In this document: positions 16,716 through 25,570 of the stretch, one piece after another
How the letters are laid out: every line of letters starts with the position of its first letter
Numbering within the stretch: the stretch's first letter is position 1
Source of the DNA: Synergistaceae bacterium
Lineage (GTDB): Bacteria; Synergistota; Synergistia; Synergistales; Aminobacteriaceae
Reading direction: 5' to 3'
Length of the DNA: 64,000 bases
Assembly: GCA_017405525.1 (NCBI GenBank)
Contig: JAFRAH010000007.1
Coordinates: 1-64,000, forward strand
Translations under genes and position numbers: made by a program
Notes under the pieces: model-generated
What the model was told of the DNA's origin: nothing
The model's database searches: none
The model's input: the letters and a program-made list of their open reading frames with translations, nothing else

Positions 16716-17706
16716 ACCTTCCGCCGAGAAGCAGCTTGTTTGCTGTCCTGTTCCTGCTGATTAGGACTGAGAGACCGTAGCATATTGCCGTGATGATTGA
16801 GGCCTCTATGAAGTTCATGATATAGCCTCCGTATCCTGATGGCAGGAGCTGATCCATGAAGCGGCTCATCACATAAATTCCGAGCGTCTTTGTCCCTGCA
16901 AGGACGAGGAAGTTTACCGGCCTGACAAGCCCCAGCAATGACAGTACGGCGGCACCCCCTGCAAAACCTATAAGCCACCTGAAAATGTCAAGACCAAGCT
17001 GCCCTGCATCAATCCTTCCTCCCCTGAATATGTTTATCTTTGAGCCGTATATATATACCTCGTTGGTGTAGAACTGGAAAAGGAATAGCCATGCCACAAT
17101 CAAGCAGGCAGTAACCATGAATTTATGCCTTGACCAAATGAGATATGTCTTAACGCCTAAGCCTTCACGATGCCATAAATACCCTGCCGCAAAGTACGGG
17201 TACATGAATACGCTTGTTGCCGCCACAGGGACAAAGAGAAGGGCACAAAGAAGACCAGCGTAATATATCGGGCTGTCGTTGAAGAAAACTCTTGCTGACA
17301 GTACGGCCATTGAACACAGGAACATTGCCCACAAGAACCATAGCACATGAGCTAGGTAGTCTGGAATGTTCCATCTGTACAAGCCAGTGAACGAATGAAT
17401 GAACGCATAAATCACCGTCCAAGAGGCAACAGGGAGGATAAAACTTTTTGCCTGTTTCAGTAAAGCATCTAGTGGCTTTCTGCGCGAAACTGAAGGGAAA
17501 AATAAATACCCGCTCACAAGTGCAAACAATGGCATGTGAAACGAGTATATTATTTTGTACAGCATTGACGGAAAAAATGCAGCATCATTCCCGTACTGTA
17601 TGCAGTGCCCAAAAACTACAAGGAATATCGCCACTCCCTTCACAAAATCAAGGTAGACAATACGCCTCTGCTCTCTGCTCTCTATATTGTCATTATATGC
17701 GGCCAT
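16714..17706 (-). CDS. Membrane acyltransferase (acyltransferase 3 family)
   Basis: 330 codons from ATG 17706, which has A-A-A-G-G-A-G-C upstream; a longer ORF start at 17784 lies inside tsaD and is rejected. About ten membrane segments. The family signature near the start reads V-Y-L-D-F-V-K-G-V-A-I-F-L-V-V-F-G-H, with the catalytic-type Arg/His position as G-H-C, then S-F-H-M-P-L-F-A-L-V-S-G. These enzymes O-acetylate or O-succinylate cell-surface glycans. It sits at the end of the ybaB-recR-ispDF-orf60-tsaD series and close to other glycan genes; substrate unknown. Confidence 0.85.
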   Translation of the reverse strand: MAAYNDNIESREQRRIVYLDFVKGVAIFLVVFGHCIQYGNDAAFFPSMLYKIIYSFHMPLFALVSGYLFFPSVSRRKPLDALLKQAKSFILPVASWTVIYAFIHSFTGLYRWNIPDYLAHVLWFLWAMFLCSMAVLSARVFFNDSPIYYAGLLCALLFVPVAATSVFMYPYFAAGYLWHREGLGVKTYLIWSRHKFMVTACLIVAWLFLFQFYTNEVYIYGSKINIFRGGRIDAGQLGLDIFRWLIGFAGGAAVLSLLGLVRPVNFLVLAGTKTLGIYVMSRFMDQLLPSGYGGYIMNFIEASIITAICYGLSVLISRNRTANKLLLGGR

Positions 17707-17734
17707 GAAAAAAATCAAGCTCCTTTCACATGAT

Positions 17735-18739
17735 TTATTGCTGTGTAAATTCATGAAGTGAGGGATCCGGCAGAACCTCCTCACTTCTCCTGTTGCCCCT
17801 CAGCCACGAATTAGCCCCCGCCATCGCTATCATCACTGCGTTATCCGTACAGCGTCCCAATGACGGAAGCCACACCCTGAAGCCCTCACTCCTCCTGAGT
17901 GCCTCCCTCAAGGCACTGTTGGCCGACACACCCCCTGAAGCTGTTACGCGCCTGATGCCCGTCATCTTCACTGCAAGTTTCATCTTGGCGAGCAACGCAT
18001 CAACTACTGCCCGCTGAAACGACGCACAAAGGTCATTCACGGGAATATCCCCGCCTGATGCCTCGAACTTCCTCACCTGCCAGATCAACGCTGTCTTGAG
18101 CCCGCTGAAACTGAACTCTACCTTGTCTGTGTTCCTCAATGGCACAGGAAAATCGAACGCTTGAGGGTTTCCTGTTTTCGCCAATCGGTCAATCTCAGGG
18201 CCTCCGGGGTACTTCAGCCCCAAGATCCGCGCAACCTTGTCGTATGCCTCACCTGCCGCATCGTCCCGTGTCTGCCCAAGAAGCTCATACCTGCCGAATG
18301 CATCAGCCCTGATTATCTCCGTGTGTCCTCCTGAGACTATCAGCGACAAGAACGGCGGCTCTATGTCCTCAGCGTCAACGAGTGGTGCGAAAAGATGACC
18401 CTCAAGGTGATTCACCCCGACAATCGGAACTCCCCACGACTGCGACAGCGCACGGGCTGTCATCACTCCCACTATCAGCGAACCCATCAGGCCGGGCCCT
18501 CGCGTTACGGCGATAAGGTCGAGCTCTTGGCCGGATATATGGCACTCATTCAGGACAGCATCTACGAGGGGCAGCAAGTTTTCGAGGTGCTTTCTTGCGG
18601 CAAATTCAGGGATTACCCCGCCAAATCGTGAATGATCCTTTATCTGGCTTGAGAGATATTCACAGAGCACTTCACGTTCACCGCGCAGTATTGCCACGCC
18701 GGTATCATCACAGCTTGTTTCTATTCCCAGTGTCAGCAT
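17735..18739 (-). CDS. tsaD: tRNA N6-adenosine threonylcarbamoyltransferase
   Basis: 334 codons. Transfers threonylcarbamoyl to A37 of ANN-decoding tRNAs (t6A), acting with TsaB and TsaE. Start L-G-I-E-T-S-C-D-D-T-G, the ATP/metal motif N-H-L-E-G-H near residue 108, S-G-G-H-T-E near 136 and G-G-V-S-A-N near 260 are all present. Full family length. It begins three bases after the stop of the 60-codon ORF upstream, so it is part of the ispDF-orf60-tsaD unit. Confidence 0.95.
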   Translation of the reverse strand: MLTLGIETSCDDTGVAILRGEREVLCEYLSSQIKDHSRFGGVIPEFAARKHLENLLPLVDAVLNECHISGQELDLIAVTRGPGLMGSLIVGVMTARALSQSWGVPIVGVNHLEGHLFAPLVDAEDIEPPFLSLIVSGGHTEIIRADAFGRYELLGQTRDDAAGEAYDKVARILGLKYPGGPEIDRLAKTGNPQAFDFPVPLRNTDKVEFSFSGLKTALIWQVRKFEASGGDIPVNDLCASFQRAVVDALLAKMKLAVKMTGIRRVTASGGVSANSALREALRRSEGFRVWLPSLGRCTDNAVMIAMAGANSWLRGNRRSEEVLPDPSLHEFTQQ

Positions 18740-18742
18740 GAT

Positions 18743-18925
18743 TTACATGAACGAGTTATCTTCAACGAACTCCGGCCAAGAATGGTCAACGAAATCATCA
18801 TACGCGTCAAAAAGCGGCGGCATAAGAATATCGTCATTGAACACGAACTGCTCAAAGTCATTCAGTGCAAGCTCACCGAACCATAAATTAGCGTCGCATT
18901 CCCTGTTGTGCCTGAACGCAAGCAT
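18743..18925 (-). CDS. Small acidic hypothetical protein
   Basis: 60 codons starting M-L-A-F-R-H-N-R-E and rich in Asp, Glu, Phe and Trp (L-W-F-G-E-L-A-L-N-D-F-E near residue 15, D-H-S-W-P-E-F near 47). Its ATG shares its A with the ispDF stop (TGATG), a usual sign of translational coupling, and it stops three bases before tsaD. Such close packing supports a real gene. No domain or function recognised; no signal peptide. A longer form from 18973 would overlap ispDF by 49 bases and is less likely. Confidence 0.55.
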   Translation of the reverse strand: MLAFRHNRECDANLWFGELALNDFEQFVFNDDILMPPLFDAYDDFVDHSWPEFVEDNSFM

Positions 18926-20046
18926 CACACAATCACCCTCCCCAGTGTCGCAACTGCCCGGCAAGTCATGCACAAGCCACGTCCTGAATCATCAAGCCCC
19001 TCTGCTGACTTGAACTTCAGGTTGAACGGGAAGAACCCGGCCATGTTCCGCATGATCTCCTCCCTGTACCTGTTCAGTCTCGGAACTTGGGCAGTCAGTA
19101 CAGCGTCAACAAACTCAACCTCCCAGCCCTCAGCTTTGACGCGCCGCATTACCTCACGCAGGAGCTCCATGCTGTCAGCTCCCCTGAAAGCCTCATCACT
19201 TGCCGGAAAAAGGTTGCCGATGTCAGGAAGCCCGGCACCGCCAAGAATTGCATCCATCACCGAATGAGTGAGAACGTCAGCGTCAGAATGCCCAAGAAGT
19301 CCCAGCCGTGTATCAGTGATATTCACGCCTCCAAGTATCAGCCTTCGTTCAGGAATGAGACGGTGAACGTCCCAGCCGAGTCCTGTCCTGGTTATCCGCC
19401 GTTCAGTCAGTGCCCTAGCTATCATCATGTCCTCCCTCACGGTAGCCTTGAAGTTCAGACGCTCGCCCTCAACACTGCGCAGTTCATGGCCGGAACGCTC
19501 CCATGCCTCAGCCTCATCCTTTGCGCCGGGACAAGCCTTTACAGCCTCAATGAGTGCCTTCCGCGGGAATGCTTGAGGTGTCTGCGTGATGTAGAGCCCC
19601 TCACGTTCAACGCACGAGATTTTCCCGGCCTCAATGCGTTTCAGGGCATCGCTCACAGGAAGGACAGGGACAACCCCGGCATCATCTCCCACAGAATCCA
19701 TCAGCCGGCGGAAAAGCTCAGGTGTCGCGAACGGACGGGCGGCATCATGAACCAGAACGTAATCACAGCTTGCGGCACTAAGTCCATTCAGCACCGACAA
19801 GGCACGCTCAGATCCCCCGTGAATTACGCGGAAGGGTATCGAGTTTCCGGGCCATTCGGGATTTTCCCCGGAGCCTTCAGGGACGACAAGGACAACCTCA
19901 CGAATCCCGGAATCCTGAAGACCTGCCGCATTGTCCGCACTCCAACGCCACAAGGGACGGCCTGAAAGTGTCATGAACTGTTTTCGTTCCCCGCCCATTC
20001 GTGAGCCTCTTCCGCCCGCCGCAATGATGAACGAAAATTCCCTCAC
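18925..20046 (-). CDS. ispDF: Bifunctional IspD/IspF
   Basis: 373 codons, a fusion of two methylerythritol-phosphate pathway enzymes. Residues 1-215 are IspD (MEP cytidylyltransferase) with A-A-G-G-R-G-S-R-M-G near the start, V-H-D-A-A-R-P-F and T-Q-T-P-Q-A-F. Residues 216-373 are IspF (2-C-methyl-D-erythritol 2,4-cyclodiphosphate synthase) with G-W-D-V-H-R-L, G-H-S-D-A-D-V-L-T-H and D-I-G-N-L-F-P. IspDF fusions are known in epsilon- and alphaproteobacteria and others. It overlaps recR by 4 bases (ATGA). One product makes isoprenoid precursors for undecaprenyl carrier and quinones. Confidence 0.94.
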   Translation of the reverse strand: MREFSFIIAAGGRGSRMGGERKQFMTLSGRPLWRWSADNAAGLQDSGIREVVLVVPEGSGENPEWPGNSIPFRVIHGGSERALSVLNGLSAASCDYVLVHDAARPFATPELFRRLMDSVGDDAGVVPVLPVSDALKRIEAGKISCVEREGLYITQTPQAFPRKALIEAVKACPGAKDEAEAWERSGHELRSVEGERLNFKATVREDMMIARALTERRITRTGLGWDVHRLIPERRLILGGVNITDTRLGLLGHSDADVLTHSVMDAILGGAGLPDIGNLFPASDEAFRGADSMELLREVMRRVKAEGWEVEFVDAVLTAQVPRLNRYREEIMRNMAGFFPFNLKFKSAEGLDDSGRGLCMTCRAVATLGRVIV

Positions 20047-20636
20047 ATTATCTGCCTCCTTCCCTCAAGTGCTGAATGAAGAGTTACCCTGTCGGCAAAC
20101 TCTATAGACCCTCCCAATGGCAAACCATAAGCAAGCCTCGTGATCTTCTTCACGTGTGAGCCTTGAAGAACGTCAAGCAGCGTGTAATATGCAATGTCGC
20201 CTTCAATTCTTGGTGTTGTGGCTATGATGACCTCTGAGGGTCTGAGCTTCATTATGTGCTGCCGGAGAAATTCAGCGGCCTCATCTGAAAGGTCATTGCC
20301 CGATGCCGGGGATATTCTCCCGCCAAGAACGTGATAGAGACCGTTGTAGATTCCTGCCTGCTCAAAAACTGAGAGTGCCTCGATGTCCTCAACAATGCAG
20401 AGAGTATCTTTTTTCCTCAGCGGATCAGAACATATAGTGCACGGGTCTTGTGGTGATACGTTGCCGCACTGGGAGCAGGTATAGAGATCCTTCTTGAGCC
20501 CGGCAATGAGTGAGCCAAGCCGTTCAAGCTCCGGGGTATCCTGCCTCATGAGGTAGTAGGCTATACGTCTTGCGCTCTTGAGGCCGATACCGGGAAACTT
20601 CTTCAGCGATGAGACAAGTTCATTCAGTGGATCCAT
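20043..20636 (-). CDS. recR: Recombination protein RecR
   Basis: 197 codons. Helix-hairpin-helix K-F-P-G-I-G-L-K-S-A (residues 13-22), a C4 zinc finger C-S-Q-C-G-N-V and C-T-I-C (about 54-70), then a Toprim domain with C-I-V-E-D (82-86) and a Walker-B-like A-Y-G-L-P-L-G-G near the end. RecR, with RecF and RecO, loads RecA at gapped DNA. It follows ybaB by nine bases, the order seen in many bacteria (dnaX-ybaB-recR), though dnaX is not upstream here. Confidence 0.96.
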   Translation of the reverse strand: MDPLNELVSSLKKFPGIGLKSARRIAYYLMRQDTPELERLGSLIAGLKKDLYTCSQCGNVSPQDPCTICSDPLRKKDTLCIVEDIEALSVFEQAGIYNGLYHVLGGRISPASGNDLSDEAAEFLRQHIMKLRPSEVIIATTPRIEGDIAYYTLLDVLQGSHVKKITRLAYGLPLGGSIEFADRVTLHSALEGRRQIM

Positions 20637-20645
20637 TGGACGAGG

Positions 20646-20957
20646 CTATAACCCCATACCCATAGCACTTAATGCCCCGGTAATCCCGCCCATCTTCTCA
20701 CTCATGAGCTCGCGGCTTTTCTTGAGCCCTTCATTCACTGCTGAGATGATGAGGTCTTCGAGCATTTCCTTTTCCTCCGGGTTAATCACTTCGGGATCTA
20801 TATCGATGGCCTTCATGTCCCCCTGTCCGGTGAACAACGTTGTAACCATTCCACCGCCGACACTGGCTCCTACTGTCTCACTGGCAAGGTTCTCCTGTAT
20901 CTGCATCATCTGGGACTGCATCTGACGAGCCTGCTTCATTATGTTGTTGAGCTTCAT
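20646..20957 (-). CDS. Nucleoid-associated protein, YbaB/EbfC family
   Basis: 103 codons. An N-terminal helix rich in Met/Gln (M-K-Q-A-R-Q-M-Q-S-Q-M), then a G-x-G-x-V beta hairpin (G-A-S-V-G-G-G-M-V-T-T), D-P-E-V-I-N-P-E and E-D-L-I-I-S-A-V-N-E. Family length and layout. These dimers bind DNA and affect nucleoid structure and gene expression. First gene of the ybaB-recR-ispDF-orf60-tsaD series. Confidence 0.93.
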   Translation of the reverse strand: MKLNNIMKQARQMQSQMMQIQENLASETVGASVGGGMVTTLFTGQGDMKAIDIDPEVINPEEKEMLEDLIISAVNEGLKKSRELMSEKMGGITGALSAMGMGL

Positions 20958-21061
20958 GGGATAAATCCTTCTCCTTTTTTTCGATGGGATAATTTTTCGA
21001 GGTCAATTCTATCACGCGTTATAATTGCACGAAAACATGAAGGGATGCATAGAGTTTCAAC

Positions 21062-21766
21062 ATGCTGGAAATATTCAAGTCATTACCTGCCGGGGGAAGT
21101 ATCTTCAACACAATCACTGTCCTTATAGGGAGCACGTCAGGTCTCTTAGCGGGCAAGTTCATACCTGAGAGAATGCAGGCAACAATCTTCAACTGTCTCG
21201 GACTTTTCACGCTCTATGTGGGAATAAACATGACGCTTAACACGAAACACTCAATCGCCGTATTATTGAGCCTGGTAATCGGGACAGTAACCGGGGAACT
21301 TCTAGGCATCGAGCAAAAACTCAACTCACTTGGCGACAACCTGAAGGCCCGGCTTCACACGTCAAACGCCCGGTTCACTCAGGGGTTTGTGAGTGCAACG
21401 CTGCTATTCTGTGTGGGTTCAATGGCGATAATCGGGGCAATTGAGGACGGCTTGAGGCACAACCCGGAAATCCTCATGACTAAGGGCGTAATGGACGGAA
21501 TAGCGTCGGCCATGCTTGCGGGGGCTTACGGTCTGGGTGTTCTCTTCTCGGTTGTCCCAATGTTCTTGTACCAGGGGGGAATTACGCTTGCGGCTTCGGG
21601 GCTTGAGGGGTTCATCACTGCGGACATGTACGCGAATATTTCGGGGCTTGGCGGCCTGATGATCATGGGTATCGGCCTGAACATGCTCAAGGTTACGAGC
21701 CTCAAGCTGGGGGACATGCTGCCGGGATTGGTGTATGTGGTGTTCTTCACGATGCTCTTTGCGTGA
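21062..21766 (+). CDS. DUF554 membrane protein
   Basis: 234 codons. Six or seven hydrophobic segments with Gly-rich motifs typical of DUF554 (YqgA-like): G-S-T-S-G-L-L-A-G-K near residue 28, G-T-V-T-G-E-L-L-G-I-E near 80, F-V-S-A-T-L-L-F-C-V-G-S-M-A-I-I-G near 108, G-L-M-I-M-G-I-G-L-N near 195. The family is thought to be a transporter but has no proven function. It stands alone, divergent from ybaB. Confidence 0.85.
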   Translation: MLEIFKSLPAGGSIFNTITVLIGSTSGLLAGKFIPERMQATIFNCLGLFTLYVGINMTLNTKHSIAVLLSLVIGTVTGELLGIEQKLNSLGDNLKARLHTSNARFTQGFVSATLLFCVGSMAIIGAIEDGLRHNPEILMTKGVMDGIASAMLAGAYGLGVLFSVVPMFLYQGGITLAASGLEGFITADMYANISGLGGLMIMGIGLNMLKVTSLKLGDMLPGLVYVVFFTMLFA

Positions 21767-21796
21767 TATAATGCTAGAAATCCCAAAAGAAAGGAC

Positions 21797-21847
21797 TTGA
21801 CACGCTTGAAGGCAAATCGCTATAATGGCTCACGGCTCACGGCTCAC
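21797..21847 (+). promoter_or_regulatory. Promoter with three tandem GGCTCAC heptamers
   Basis: AAAGGAC directly precedes TTGACA (21797-21802); an 18-bp spacer, TATAAT (21821-21826) and three exact copies of GGCTCAC (21827-21847) plus GG follow. Transcription should start inside the repeat. The same build occurs at 23165-23222 and, on the minus strand, at 36753-36798. Upstream of the FkbM methyltransferase gene. Confidence 0.65.
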
Positions 21848-21908
21848 GGTCATATCTGCAACCTTCTAGACTCACACAGCAATAATTCCAGCGAACACGA
21901 AAATTTTG

Positions 21909-21944
21909 CGGCTCTTCCGTATGTATTTCGGAAGGGCTGTTTTT
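21909..21944 (+). terminator. Terminator-like hairpin in leader of FkbM gene
   Basis: Arm CGGCTCTTCCG (21909-21919) pairs with CGGAAGGGCTG (21929-21939), 11 pairs with two G:U, followed by five T. It lies between the promoter and the FkbM start, so it could act as an attenuator. A near copy stands at 23304-23340. Confidence 0.6.
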
Positions 21945-21962
21945 GTGTGGGGGGTGTTCTGA

Positions 21963-23102
21963 ATGGGCGTTAAGGATTTCGTCAAGGAACACTGCCCGGA
22001 GTCCATGCTCCCGATTCTGAGAGTACCTTACAGGGTGGCGGCATGGCCTTACCGCAGGTTTATCAGGAAGGAGCTGATACGCAGGCGGGCGTTGAAGTAT
22101 CTTCCGTACTATCAGGATGAGTTATCGCGTGAAATTCTCTACGACAACAACGAGTTCTTGAGGACGGGCAACAACAACATCTTCATGAACAGGGCAATGC
22201 AGAAAGGCTGGACGTATACACAAATTAAAGGCAGCCCCGTTGTTGGTTACTGGGAGGGCAATTTCTTGAAGAGCGATTACACTGGCTGTGTTGTCCTTTA
22301 TCATGATGACCTTAAGAGCGCGGAGTATTCCTGTAACCTCCTGTACACGTATAACTCTCTCGGCAAGTGCAGGATAATGTCCCTCAAGGAATTTCTCGGC
22401 GGCGGGTTCGTAGCGGGCTCGGAACTGATTATTGCGGCGGTTAATTCCCGTTACTACGATGAAATTAAACGATATGCTGAGAAAATCGGGCTGCCTAATG
22501 ACATTGCAGGGTTCATTTGGGGAAAGCATGAGGAGATACAGTATGTTGACGTGTTCAGTCCCGTTGAAGGTGAAGTTATCGTTGACGCTGGAGCATATAC
22601 AGGAGATACGGCTCTTCGTTTCCTGAAATGGGGAGGGGACAAAGTCAGGCGTATATATTCGTTCGAGTTTGACCCGGAGACTGCAAGGAAGTACGAGGAA
22701 AATCTCAGACCTTACAGCGACAGAGTAACTCTTGTCAGAAAAGGCACGTGGGATTCTGATGCTACCGTCAAAATAAATCCTTCTGGAACAACAGGCAGTA
22801 ATGTATTCAGTGATGGCAATGTTGAAGCCCAGCTTACGGCAATAGACAATGTTGTTATGGATGAGCCTGTAACATTCATCAAGATGGACGTAGAGGGTGC
22901 AGAGCTGAGATCCCTCCAGGGTGCGAAGAATACCATCATGAAGAACCATCCCCGCCTTGCTATATGCGTTTACCACAAGCCTGACGACATCTGCGAGATA
23001 CCCGGCTATATATTGTCCCTTGTCCCTGAGTATAAATTTTTACTGAGACGCTATGATTCCCATCAAGGCGAAACAGTGCTTTACGCTTACTGCGAGGGCT
23101 GA
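21963..23102 (+). CDS. FkbM family methyltransferase
   Basis: 379 codons. Residues about 200-370 form an FkbM-type SAM-dependent methyltransferase: V-I-V-D-A-G-A-Y-T-G-D-T (motif I, near 210), Y-S-F-E-F-D-P, a late F-I-K-M-D-V-E-G-A-E signature near 305 and P-R-L-A-I-C-V-Y-H. FkbM enzymes O-methylate sugars or polyketides. The first 200 residues are basic at the start and contain an R-Y-Y-D-E-I-K-R-Y helix region of unknown role. Placed with glycosyltransferase-like genes and a heptamer promoter, it most likely methylates a surface glycan; inferred. ATG follows GGGGGTG. Confidence 0.85.
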   Translation: MGVKDFVKEHCPESMLPILRVPYRVAAWPYRRFIRKELIRRRALKYLPYYQDELSREILYDNNEFLRTGNNNIFMNRAMQKGWTYTQIKGSPVVGYWEGNFLKSDYTGCVVLYHDDLKSAEYSCNLLYTYNSLGKCRIMSLKEFLGGGFVAGSELIIAAVNSRYYDEIKRYAEKIGLPNDIAGFIWGKHEEIQYVDVFSPVEGEVIVDAGAYTGDTALRFLKWGGDKVRRIYSFEFDPETARKYEENLRPYSDRVTLVRKGTWDSDATVKINPSGTTGSNVFSDGNVEAQLTAIDNVVMDEPVTFIKMDVEGAELRSLQGAKNTIMKNHPRLAICVYHKPDDICEIPGYILSLVPEYKFLLRRYDSHQGETVLYAYCEG

Positions 23103-23164
23103 CCCGCATTATGCCATCCATCTTCTTGCATGGTATAATGCGACAAAAATTCAGGAGGAAGGAC

Positions 23165-23222
23165 TTGACACTTTTGAGCACAAATCGCTATAATGGCTTG
23201 CGGCTTGCGGCTTGCGGCTTGC
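23165..23222 (+). promoter_or_regulatory. Promoter with four tandem GGCTTGC heptamers
   Basis: AAGGAC, TTGACA (23165-23170), 18-bp spacer, TATAAT (23189-23194), then four exact GGCTTGC units (23195-23222) and GGCC. The spacer shares its last ten bases (CAAATCGC plus TA) with the 21797 promoter. It drives the glycosyltransferase-like gene at 23358. Confidence 0.65.
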
Positions 23223-23303
23223 GGCCATGTATGCACCCTTTCAGGCTCACACAGTAACAGCTCCCACGCTCTAACCCTGACAACCACGAACACGAAAACT
23301 ATG

Positions 23304-23340
23304 CGGCTCTTCCGTACGTCTTTGAGGAAGGGCTGTTTTT
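23304..23340 (+). terminator. Terminator-like hairpin in leader of glycosyltransferase-like gene
   Basis: Arm CGGCTCTTCC (23304-23313) pairs with GGAAGGGCTG (23326-23335) and runs into five T. It is near-identical in sequence and position to the hairpin at 21909-21944, less than 20 bases before the gene start. Probably a conserved attenuator. Confidence 0.6.
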
Positions 23341-23357
23341 GTGTGGGGGTGCGATGA

Positions 23358-24296
23358 ATGGGCAGGAACCTGATTATCGGAGCTGTAACCAATTACGGCT
23401 GGAATGAGGTAGCCCCGTTCTTCAACTCATATGCGCGGGCTGGCTTCGGGAACTGCGACTGCGTTATGTTCGTTGATGGAATGACCCCAAAGGCCACAGA
23501 CAAGATGAAGGCAACCGGCATTGAACTCATACCCATACCAGAAAGGTTAAAGGCAGGATGCGTCAATGATTTCCGCTGGGAGCTCTATACTGGCTACCTG
23601 AAGGGACATATCAGCGATTACGATTTTGTGTTTACGTCTGATGTCAGGGATGCCGTCTTCCAGGATGACGTGTTCAATTACTGCGGGGATAAACCATTTC
23701 TCGGCATTGCGCTTGAGGACGGATACCTTACGGAGAACTGCAACCAGAACTGGCTCATGACCCGCTACGGTGCCGAAGTTTACGGGAGCATGAAGAACGA
23801 GCGCATAATTTGCACCGGCACTGTATGGGGAACAGCAAGTGAGTTCCTGAAGTTCTCATCAGCAATGTCTGGACATATCAACTCAAACGATTATCCATAT
23901 TTCAGGGTATGCGACCAGGCTTCTGGCAACTGGCTCATTTACCACGAAAAAATATTCAGTGATGACTTTCTCGTGAAAAGCGAAAACTCAGACGGCTATG
24001 TTCTGACAGTAGGATTAACACCCGGTAGCAGCATACATCTTGACGCTGAAGGCAACGTACTGAACGGCAAGGGAGAAATAGCGGCGGTAATCCATCAGTA
24101 TGACCGCAAGCCTGAGATTATTGAGGCTGTCCTGAAGAAATACTCTCAGGAAATGACGCTTATAGGCAGGCTCAACCTCCGAAAGGACAAGACCGGGAAA
24201 ATCTCAAGGCGTATTTCAGGCTTCATGAGGCGTTCGAGGAAGAACGGATTCATTGGGACACTATTAACGGCAGTCAGGAAAATAATATCTAGGTAG
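23358..24296 (+). CDS. Putative glycosyltransferase-like protein
   Basis: 312 codons. Mixed alpha/beta protein that opens I-I-G-A-V-T-N-Y-G-W and carries D-Y-D-F-V-F-T-S-D-V-R-D-A-V-F near residue 95, like the acidic metal/nucleotide-sugar motif of GT-A glycosyltransferases. I-I-C-T-G-T-V-W-G-T near 150 and V-I-H-Q-Y-D-R near 250 resemble the substrate end of such enzymes. The last 50 residues are basic (R-R-S-R-K-N-G). No exact family recognised. It sits behind a heptamer promoter, next to the FkbM methyltransferase, so a role in surface-glycan assembly is likely but inferred. Confidence 0.6.
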   Translation: MGRNLIIGAVTNYGWNEVAPFFNSYARAGFGNCDCVMFVDGMTPKATDKMKATGIELIPIPERLKAGCVNDFRWELYTGYLKGHISDYDFVFTSDVRDAVFQDDVFNYCGDKPFLGIALEDGYLTENCNQNWLMTRYGAEVYGSMKNERIICTGTVWGTASEFLKFSSAMSGHINSNDYPYFRVCDQASGNWLIYHEKIFSDDFLVKSENSDGYVLTVGLTPGSSIHLDAEGNVLNGKGEIAAVIHQYDRKPEIIEAVLKKYSQEMTLIGRLNLRKDKTGKISRRISGFMRRSRKNGFIGTLLTAVRKIISR

Positions 24297-24297
24297 C

Positions 24298-24332
24298 AAA
24301 AAAAATACCCTCCCCTTAACCCAAGAGGAGGG
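24298..24332 (-). terminator. Intrinsic terminator after metK
   Basis: On the minus strand, CCCTCCTCTT (24332-24323) pairs with AAGGGGAGGG (24317-24308), ten pairs, followed by TATTTTTTTT. It ends metK; the rightward gene before it stops at 24296. Confidence 0.85.
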
Positions 24333-24350
24333 CATCACCCAATCCGTCAG

Positions 24351-25553
24351 CTAAATCCCTGCGGCCTTCCTGAGCTCTTCAGCCCTGTCAGTCTTCTCCC
24401 ATCCCGGAAGTTCCGGCAGGTCAATCCTTCCCATGTGCCCATAAGCAGCAAGGGGCTTGTACTGTGGCTTGCGGAGGTCTAAGTCCCTGATTATCGCCGC
24501 GGGCCTGAAGTCGAAATGCTCACGGAGCAGCTTTGCGATCTTGTCCTCGCTGATTTTCCCCGTCCCGAATGTGTTGACGTTCAGCGACACAGGCTCAGCG
24601 ACACCGATAGCATAGGCCACCTGTATCTGGCACTCGTCAGCAAGTCCCGCCGCAACGATGTTCTTTGCCGCGTAACGTGTCATGTATGCCCCGCTCCTGT
24701 CGACCTTCGTGGGGTCTTTCCCGGAGAACGCCCCGCCGCCATGTGGTACCCAGCCGCCGTATGTGTCGACGATGATCTTGCGCCCGGTAAGTCCTGAGTC
24801 AGCCATTGGCCCGCCCTTCACGAAACGCCCTGTAGGGTTTACGAATATCCTTGTGTCCTTGTCGATGAGATTTCCCGGAACTATCGGGTTGATGACGTGC
24901 TCGATGATGTCTGCCCTAATCTGATTGAGGCTTGAGTCGGGGCTGTGCTGTGATGATACTACGATGGTGTCAGCATGTACTGCCTTCCTGTTCTCGTAAC
25001 GCAATGACACCTGAGTCTTCCCGTCAGGTCTGAGATATGACAGTGTACCGTCCTTGCGTACCTTCGTGAGCTGACGGGCTAGGGCATGTGATAACGCTAT
25101 GGGCATGGGCATAAATTCCTTTGTCTCGTTTGTGGCATAACCGAACATCATTCCCTGGTCTCCTGCTCCTGTCCTGGCTATGTCCTGCTCGGTTATCGAT
25201 GAGTCATCACGCACCTCTATTGCGTTGTTCACTCCCTGCGCAATGTCCCCTGACTGCTCGTCTATCGCAAGGAACACAGCGCATGTCTCGCCGTCAAACC
25301 CGTATTTAGCCCTCGTGTAGCCGATGCCGTTGATGGTCTCGCGGGCTATCCTCTGAATGTCGATGCGTGCCTTCGTGGTGATCTCCCCAGCAACAACGAC
25401 AAAACCAGTGGACACGAGAACCTCACATGCTACCCTGCCCATTGGGTCATCTCTTAGGATTGCGTCAAGTACGCCGTCCGAAATCTGATCCGCTACCTTG
25501 TCGGGGTGTCCTTCAGTTACTGACTCCGATGAAAATATGAAGTTGTCTGCCAT
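24351..25553 (-). CDS. metK: S-adenosylmethionine synthase
   Basis: 400 codons. Makes SAM from methionine and ATP. Start [13 protein letters not shown] and then [12 protein letters not shown] near residue 127, [16 protein letters not shown] near 273 and D-L-R-K-P at the end are all family signatures. Full length. A SAM-I riboswitch and its terminator stand directly upstream, so expression falls as SAM rises. Probably monocistronic. Confidence 0.97.
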   Translation of the reverse strand: MADNFIFSSESVTEGHPDKVADQISDGVLDAILRDDPMGRVACEVLVSTGFVVVAGEITTKARIDIQRIARETINGIGYTRAKYGFDGETCAVFLAIDEQSGDIAQGVNNAIEVRDDSSITEQDIARTGAGDQGMMFGYATNETKEFMPMPIALSHALARQLTKVRKDGTLSYLRPDGKTQVSLRYENRKAVHADTIVVSSQHSPDSSLNQIRADIIEHVINPIVPGNLIDKDTRIFVNPTGRFVKGGPMADSGLTGRKIIVDTYGGWVPHGGGAFSGKDPTKVDRSGAYMTRYAAKNIVAAGLADECQIQVAYAIGVAEPVSLNVNTFGTGKISEDKIAKLLREHFDFRPAAIIRDLDLRKPQYKPLAAYGHMGRIDLPELPGWEKTDRAEELRKAAGI

Positions 25554-25570
25554 TTATACATACCTCCACA

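Noticed and set aside
22122-22976. 284-codon ORF on the - strand over the FkbM gene
   Set aside because: FkbM motifs are in the + frame; the reverse ORF has odd composition, no recognisable domain and no upstream signal.
23195-23222. Heptamer repeat as a CRISPR array
   Set aside because: Units are 7 bases with no spacers; a simple tandem repeat.
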